A stretch of DNA of 64,000 nucleotides, taken from contig NZ_JADPSA010000016.1 in the NCBI RefSeq assembly GCF_017347085.1, forward strand, positions 62,001 to 126,000. The letters run 5' to 3'. The notes under the pieces are model-generated. The model saw only the letters and a list, made by a program, of their open reading frames with translations. It did no database searches and had not been told where the DNA came from. Below are positions 60,331-64,000 of this stretch, piece by piece. The stretch comes from Nesterenkonia sp. E16_10. Lineage in GTDB: Bacteria > Actinomycetota > Actinomycetes > Actinomycetales > Micrococcaceae. The position numbers and the translations under genes are program-made. The first letter of the stretch is position 1. Every line of letters starts with the position of its first letter.

Positions 60331-60525
60331 ATGTTGCACATCGAGAAGATCGTTGACCAGGCGGCCTGCGCCGCAGTCGTTCTCAAAGAGGAGGAGCGGG
60401 GTGACGTGCCCGGCTGGGTGATGATCACCTTGATGAGCGCCGTATTGGTGGCAGGGCTGCTCGCGATCGCTCAACCAGCCCTGCAGGGACTGTTCAACGA
60501 TGCCATCAACCAGGTCTCGCGCTGA
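60331..60525 (+). CDS. Flp pilin-like small protein
   Basis: A 64-residue protein: a short charged N-terminus ending in EEERGDVPGW, then one hydrophobic helix (ITLMSAVLVAGLLAIAQPAL) and a short tail. Size, position and helix fit the major Flp/Tad pilin. The usual Glu five residues after the Gly cleavage site is missing (GDVPGW), so processing may differ. AGGGG lies 5 nt before the start. Confidence 0.8.
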   Translation: MLHIEKIVDQAACAAVVLKEEERGDVPGWVMITLMSAVLVAGLLAIAQPALQGLFNDAINQVSR

Positions 60526-60934
60526 TCCGCACGGTCCGCTGAGCCGTGCGCGGGTCCGACCGACAGGCGAGGAGCGCGGCGCCGCCACGGCTGAGTTCGC
60601 CATGGTCTCCGCGCTCCTGGTCCTGCTCAGCTTCGCGATCCTCCAGCTGACCCTGATGGTGCACGTGCGCAACACCCTGATCGACGCCGCGTCCACCGGA
60701 GCCCGCTTCGGCGTGCTGGAGGACCGCACGGCCAGCGACGGGGTTCAACGCACCCGCGACCTGATCGAATCCTCGATCTCCTCGCGCTACGCCCAAGGGG
60801 TGGGCTACGAATACGTGGCCCAATCGGAGGGCCAGACGCTGCGCATCACGGTCCAGGCTCAGGTACCGGTGCTGGGGCTGTTCCCGGGGGTCGGCAGCCT
60901 CGAGGTGACAGGCAGTGCCTATGACTTTGAGTGA
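60500..60934 (+). CDS. TadE-like pseudopilin
   Basis: A 144-residue minor pilin. The prepilin-type motif GAATAEF (Gly followed by Glu at +5) opens the hydrophobic helix near residues 27-50, and a small globular domain follows. The start overlaps the pilin gene by 26 nt; in-frame GTG 60549 is an alternative giving a shorter leader. Overlaps the next TadE-like gene. Confidence 0.87.
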   Translation: MPSTRSRADPHGPLSRARVRPTGEERGAATAEFAMVSALLVLLSFAILQLTLMVHVRNTLIDAASTGARFGVLEDRTASDGVQRTRDLIESSISSRYAQGVGYEYVAQSEGQTLRITVQAQVPVLGLFPGVGSLEVTGSAYDFE

Positions 60935-61379
60935 GCGCCTCGCCCGGGGGCTGCGTCAGGGTCACGACGAGTCGGGTTCCAGCCTGGTCGAGTTCATCAT
61001 GCTCGCCGTGCTGGTCCTGATCCCAGTCATCTACTTCATTCTGGGCGTTGCGGCGGTCCAGGCCGCCGCCTATGCCAGCCTGGGTGCCTCCGATCAGGCG
61101 GCCCGGATGTATGTCCTGGGCGGAGAGGACCTCGGGTCGGATGAGCGATCAGCCCGAAGCCAGGCTGCGGTCACGACGGCGCTGGCCGATTTCGGCATCG
61201 GCCCCGAACAGGCGGAGATCACCATGTCCTGCCCTGCAGGCAGCTGCGAGGACGACGGCGACGTGGTCGCCTTCACCGTGGAGGTCCGGGTCCCGGTGCC
61301 GCTGATCCCTGAGTTCGGGAGCTGGCGGTCCACCCTGGTCACGGTCTCCTCCACCTCGGCCCAGGTCCAGGCAGGTTGA
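60915..61379 (+). CDS. Second TadE-like pseudopilin
   Basis: A 154-residue minor pilin with GSSLVEF (Gly then Glu at +5) before its helix (about residues 25-50), and a C-terminal domain with a probable disulfide pair (SCPAGSC). GTG 60915 is preferred because GAGGTGA lies 6 nt upstream; ATG 60921 is the alternative. Overlaps the previous gene by 20 nt. Confidence 0.87.
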   Translation: MPMTLSERLARGLRQGHDESGSSLVEFIMLAVLVLIPVIYFILGVAAVQAAAYASLGASDQAARMYVLGGEDLGSDERSARSQAAVTTALADFGIGPEQAEITMSCPAGSCEDDGDVVAFTVEVRVPVPLIPEFGSWRSTLVTVSSTSAQVQAG

Positions 61380-61380
61380 G

Positions 61381-61956
61381 ATGCCCATCAGCGCTCCGGG
61401 CACTCCGAGAAACCTGACGACCCCGAGGAACCTGAGAAGCCCAGGAGGCATAGGAGGCCTGAGAGGCCCGAGACACACGAGTGTGGAGGTTCGTTCCCGA
61501 CAGAGCGGGGTCAGCGCCGTGAAGCTGCGGCGGCTGGAGCAGGAGGACGCCGGACAGTCCAGCATCCTGATCCTGGGGATGCTGCTGGTGGTGCTGCTGC
61601 TCGTCTCGGTCATGGCAGGCGCCACCGCGGTGAACCTGGAGGCCCGCAAGCTGCTCTCTGCCGCCGATGGTGCCGCCTCGGCCGCCGCGCAGGCAGCTGA
61701 ACAGGGTGCCTCCGGTGCCGGCCCGCGAGTCAACAGTGACCAGGTGCTCGCTCAGGCGCAGAATTATCTGGCCGTCTCCGGAGCCGATCGTCGTTTCAGC
61801 GACCTGGCCGTTTCGCGGACCTGGGTCACCGACACGGGGGAGACCGCGCACGTGGAGCTGGCCGCCGTCGTGGACCTGCCGCTGGTCTCGGTGATCCTGC
61901 CGGCCCAGGTTCCGATCACAGTGGAGTCCCATGCCCGGGTGAGTCTCAACCGGTGA
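61381..61956 (+). CDS. TadG-like pilus assembly protein
   Basis: A 191-residue protein with a repetitive Pro/Arg/Asn/Gly N-terminus (about residues 5-32), one membrane helix (about 58-82, beginning DAGQSSILILGM), and an extracytoplasmic domain (AADGAASAAAQAAEQGA, DLPLVSVILPAQVPITVESHA) of the TadE-like family found next to actinobacterial tad loci. It lacks the +5 Glu of its neighbours. Its last 45 bp recur 1125 bp downstream. An internal GTG start nearer the helix is possible. Confidence 0.85.
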   Translation: MPISAPGTPRNLTTPRNLRSPGGIGGLRGPRHTSVEVRSRQSGVSAVKLRRLEQEDAGQSSILILGMLLVVLLLVSVMAGATAVNLEARKLLSAADGAASAAAQAAEQGASGAGPRVNSDQVLAQAQNYLAVSGADRRFSDLAVSRTWVTDTGETAHVELAAVVDLPLVSVILPAQVPITVESHARVSLNR

Positions 61957-61957
61957 G
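61913..61957 (+). repeat. 45-bp direct repeat, copy A (3' end of tadG-like gene)
   Basis: Covers the last codons and stop of the tadG-like gene. It differs from copy B (63038-63082) at three positions only. Confidence 0.9.
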
Positions 61958-62034
61958 CGGCTGACCCTTACCTTCCGGGGTCGCCAGGCGCGACGATGGA
62001 GCTCCGATACATCACCTGCTGGCAGGGGCCCCTG

Positions 62035-62958
62035 ATGGACACCACCTTGACCGAGCGGTACACCATCGCCGCGACCAGACATCTGCCCCCGAAGGTGCGG
62101 GAAGAGTCCCGGGCCAACCTCGAAGCGTCCATCGGCCAGGCGATCGCCCGCCGCGTCGACAGCGGGGAGGAACCGACCACGGCCGAACGTGCCGTGTTGA
62201 CCGACCTCGGCGACCCAGCCGGTCTGGCCGCCGGCTACGCGCACCGCCCGCTCCATCTGATCGGACCACGGTATTACCTCACCTGGTGGCGTCTGCTCCG
62301 GACCCTGCTCGCCTTCGTGCCGATCTGCGCGGCAGGAGGAGTCGCCCTGGGACAGACGCTCGACGGGGCCGGGATCGGCGCGATCCTCAGCGCCTCGATC
62401 ACCGTCGGAGTCTCGTTGATCGTGCATCTCAGCTTCTGGGTCACCCTGGTCTTCTTCATCCTCGAACGCTCCGGGGTGGCGATCGACGCAGGCTGGGACC
62501 CCGACGAACTTCCCGTGCCGGGGGCAGACAGCGCCAGATCGGAGCTCATCGCCACACTCGTCTTCCTCGGGCTGGCCGCCGGCGCGGTGTTGTGGGACCG
62601 ATTCCGTGGATTGGCTCTGGTCGACGGCGAGGCGCTTCCGATTCTGAACACCGCCCTCTGGCCCTGGCTGCTGGGACTGATCGCGCTGCACGCGATCTTC
62701 GCGGTGGTGCTGCAGCGGCGGGGTCGGTGGGACGCTCGACTGGCGGTCGCCAACACCGTGCTCGGGCTGGTGTTCGTGAGCCTGATCCTGAACCTGCTGG
62801 TGCGCGGGACCCTGGTGAGTCCACAATTCCTCGACTCTGGAGTGTTCGAAGCAGAGACGCTGCGCACTCTCGGGATCCTGCTCGGGTTCGGCGTGGTCGG
62901 TTTATGGGGATGGTCCATCCTGGACGGATGGCTCAAGCGCCGCCGCGATGCCCCCTGA
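62035..62958 (+). CDS. HAAS-domain (permease-prefix) membrane protein
   Basis: A 307-residue protein. The N-terminal helical HAAS/DUF1700-type domain (TLTERYTIAATRHLPPKVREESRANLEASI to DLGDPAGLAAGYAHRP) is followed by about six membrane helices (from residue 85). HAAS proteins usually sit beside a PadR repressor gene, which is absent here. ATG 62035 has CAGGGG 6 nt upstream; in-frame ATG 61996 is an alternative. It contains a TTA codon. It is bracketed by the 45-bp direct repeats, suggesting it was inserted after the tad operon. Confidence 0.83.
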   Translation: MDTTLTERYTIAATRHLPPKVREESRANLEASIGQAIARRVDSGEEPTTAERAVLTDLGDPAGLAAGYAHRPLHLIGPRYYLTWWRLLRTLLAFVPICAAGGVALGQTLDGAGIGAILSASITVGVSLIVHLSFWVTLVFFILERSGVAIDAGWDPDELPVPGADSARSELIATLVFLGLAAGAVLWDRFRGLALVDGEALPILNTALWPWLLGLIALHAIFAVVLQRRGRWDARLAVANTVLGLVFVSLILNLLVRGTLVSPQFLDSGVFEAETLRTLGILLGFGVVGLWGWSILDGWLKRRRDAP

Positions 62959-63037
62959 CGTCCGGCCGGGCGCCTCACCCGTCAACCCAGCTTCCTGCGA
63001 TCGATCCCACGGCCGTCGGGTGCTCAAACAAGGGGGT

Positions 63038-63082
63038 CGATCACAGCGGAGTCCCATGCCCGGGTGAGCCTCGACCGGTGAG
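63038..63082 (+). pseudogene. 45-bp direct repeat, copy B: tadG 3'-end remnant
   Basis: 42 of 45 bp match the end of the tadG-like gene, and the reading frame still encodes ITAESHARVSLDR followed by a stop (ITVESHARVSLNR in the intact gene). No start or upstream part remains. It lies 29 bp before the prfB start. Confidence 0.8.
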
Positions 63083-63096
63083 GGCGCAGACGACGG

Positions 63097-63102
63097 TACT
63101 GT
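63097..63102 (+). promoter_or_regulatory. -10 TACTGT for prfB (probably leaderless)
   Basis: TACTGT ends 9 nt before ATG 63112. Confidence 0.35.
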
Positions 63103-63111
63103 AGTCCTGTT

Positions 63112-64000
63112 ATGGCTGAGACTGATTTCCCCACCGCACTTCGTGACCTGCGCAATACGCTGCGCCGCATCACGGAGGTCACCGACGTTGAAAAGCTCAA
63201 GGCGCAGGTCGTCGAGCTCAGTGATATGGCCGTGGCGCCAGACCTCTGGGACGACCAGGCCAACGCGCAGAAGGTCACCTCCGAGCTCAGTCATCGGCAG
63301 TCCGAGCTGGAGCGCCTGGAGCGGCTCGAGACCCGGATCGACGACGTCGAGATGATGGTCGAGATGGCCAAGGAAGAGGGCGACGACGAGGTGCTCGACG
63401 ACGCCGTCCGCGAGGTCGCCTCGATCCACAAGGCGCTGGAGTCCCTGGAGATCGTCACCCTGCTCTCGGGGGAGTACGACGAGTACGACGCCGTGATGAC
63501 CATCCGCTCCGGCGCCGGTGGCGTGGACGCCGCAGACTTCGCCGAGATGCTGCTGCGGATGTACACGCGCTGGGCCGAACGCCGCGGCTGGAACGTCAAG
63601 GTGCTCGACACCTCCTACGCCGAGGAGGCCGGGCTGAAGTCCGCCACCATCGAGATCAACGCCCCCTACGCCTTCGGCACCCTCTCGGTCGAGGCCGGCA
63701 CGCACCGGCTGGTGCGGATCAGCCCCTTCGACAACCAGGGCCGCCGGCAGACCTCCTTCGCCGCCGTCGAGATCATCCCGCTGCTTGAAGGCACCGAGAG
63801 CATCGACATCGACGAGAACGACCTCAAGATCGACGTCTTCCGCTCCTCCGGGCCCGGCGGACAGTCGGTGAACACCACCGACTCGGCCGTGCGCATCACC
63901 CACCTGCCCACCGGCACCGTGGTCTCGATGCAGAACGAGAAGTCCCAGATCCAGAACCGCGCCGCCGCGATGCGGGTGCTGCAGTCCCGGCTGCTGGTGC
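63112..64000 (+). CDS. prfB: Peptide chain release factor 2, 5' part
   Basis: The first 296 codons of RF2, which terminates translation at TGA and TAA; the end lies beyond the window. The N-terminal helical domain, the stop-recognition SPF tripeptide ([13 protein letters not shown]) and the catalytic GGQ ([20 protein letters not shown]) are intact. The frame is uninterrupted, so there is no programmed +1 frameshift of the enterobacterial type. In actinobacteria prfB typically precedes ftsE-ftsX-smpB. Confidence 0.96.
   Translation, partial: MAETDFPTALRDLRNTLRRITEVTDVEKLKAQVVELSDMAVAPDLWDDQANAQKVTSELSHRQSELERLERLETRIDDVEMMVEMAKEEGDDEVLDDAVREVASIHKALESLEIVTLLSGEYDEYDAVMTIRSGAGGVDAADFAEMLLRMYTRWAERRGWNVKVLDTSYAEEAGLKSATIEINAPYAFGTLSVEAGTHRLVRISPFDNQGRRQTSFAAVEIIPLLEGTESIDIDENDLKIDVFRSSGPGGQSVNTTDSAVRITHLPTGTVVSMQNEKSQIQNRAAAMRVLQSRLLV

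Noticed and set aside
63112-63300. Possible programmed frameshift in prfB
   Set aside because: The reading frame is continuous from the start through the SPF and GGQ motifs, with no internal TGA.
1-64000. CRISPR arrays, tRNA/rRNA genes, insertion sequences and metabolite riboswitches
   Set aside because: No regularly spaced repeats, cloverleaf segments, transposase domains or recognisable riboswitch cores (for example lysine before dapA or Moco before moaA) were seen by eye.

Overview
The window is high-GC DNA with short intergenic gaps, many ATGA/TGATG start-stop overlaps and GTG/TTG starts. The gene neighbourhoods point to an actinobacterium of the order Micrococcales, most likely family Micrococcaceae: DUF3046-recA-recX-miaB-miaA-dapF-hflX-dinG-lexA-LysM, dapA-rnj-ftsK-pgsA-cinA-clgR, and hisC-hisB-hisH-priA. 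A genus such as Nesterenkonia or Arthrobacter is an inference only. No tRNA, rRNA, CRISPR array, prophage or insertion sequence was seen.

Layout. 1-8 kb holds the 3' part of a PoxB-type pyruvate oxidase, an AT-richer pair of exported proteins (a DUF6318 lipoprotein and a PKD-like protein), a citrulline/ornithine catabolic pair (ctlX, ocd) diverging from an Lrp/AsnC regulator, an M16 protease and a small lipoprotein. 8-13 kb is a nearly complete molybdenum cofactor set, with moaA-moaD on the minus strand and moeA-moaC-moaB-moaE on the plus strand. 13-19 kb has dapB and a DeoR-galT-galE-galK galactose operon. 19-23 kb is an envelope module: a DUF4397 surface protein, a class F sortase lipoprotein, an ECF sigma factor and a RskA-like anti-sigma factor. 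23-31 kb carries dapA, RNase J, FtsK, pgsA, cinA and a ClgR-type regulator. 31-47 kb is the SOS and ribosome-maintenance block: MarR, DUF3046, recA, recX, miaB, miaA, dapF, an RsmC-like methyltransferase, hflX, dinG, a CapA-like lipoprotein, lexA and a LysM cell-division-inhibitor candidate. 46-50 kb is a histidine operon. 50-57 kb has a MarR regulator, a PepSY lipoprotein, an orphan histidine kinase and a very large FHA-FtsK/EssC-like ATPase. 57-62 kb is a Tad/Flp pilus operon, followed by a HAAS-domain membrane protein and the start of prfB.

How the parts work together. LexA-box-like palindromes sit before recA, lexA and the divergent LysM gene, linking the two halves of an SOS regulon. The gal, moa, his and tad genes each look like tightly coupled operons. 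At least a dozen genes have a TANNNT -10 hexamer 6-9 nt before the start codon, which indicates leaderless mRNAs.

The most interesting non-textbook signals are these. A leaderless 12-codon ORF upstream of hflX contains an Arg-Pro-Arg motif, and its -10 lies 1 bp from the -10 of the divergent rRNA-methyltransferase-like gene. A 45-bp duplicate of the tadG 3' end brackets the HAAS gene. A three-module EssC-like ATPase lies beside a Tad locus without visible ESX partners. A DUF4397 protein with an atypical sorting signal is paired with a class F sortase and its own sigma/anti-sigma pair.
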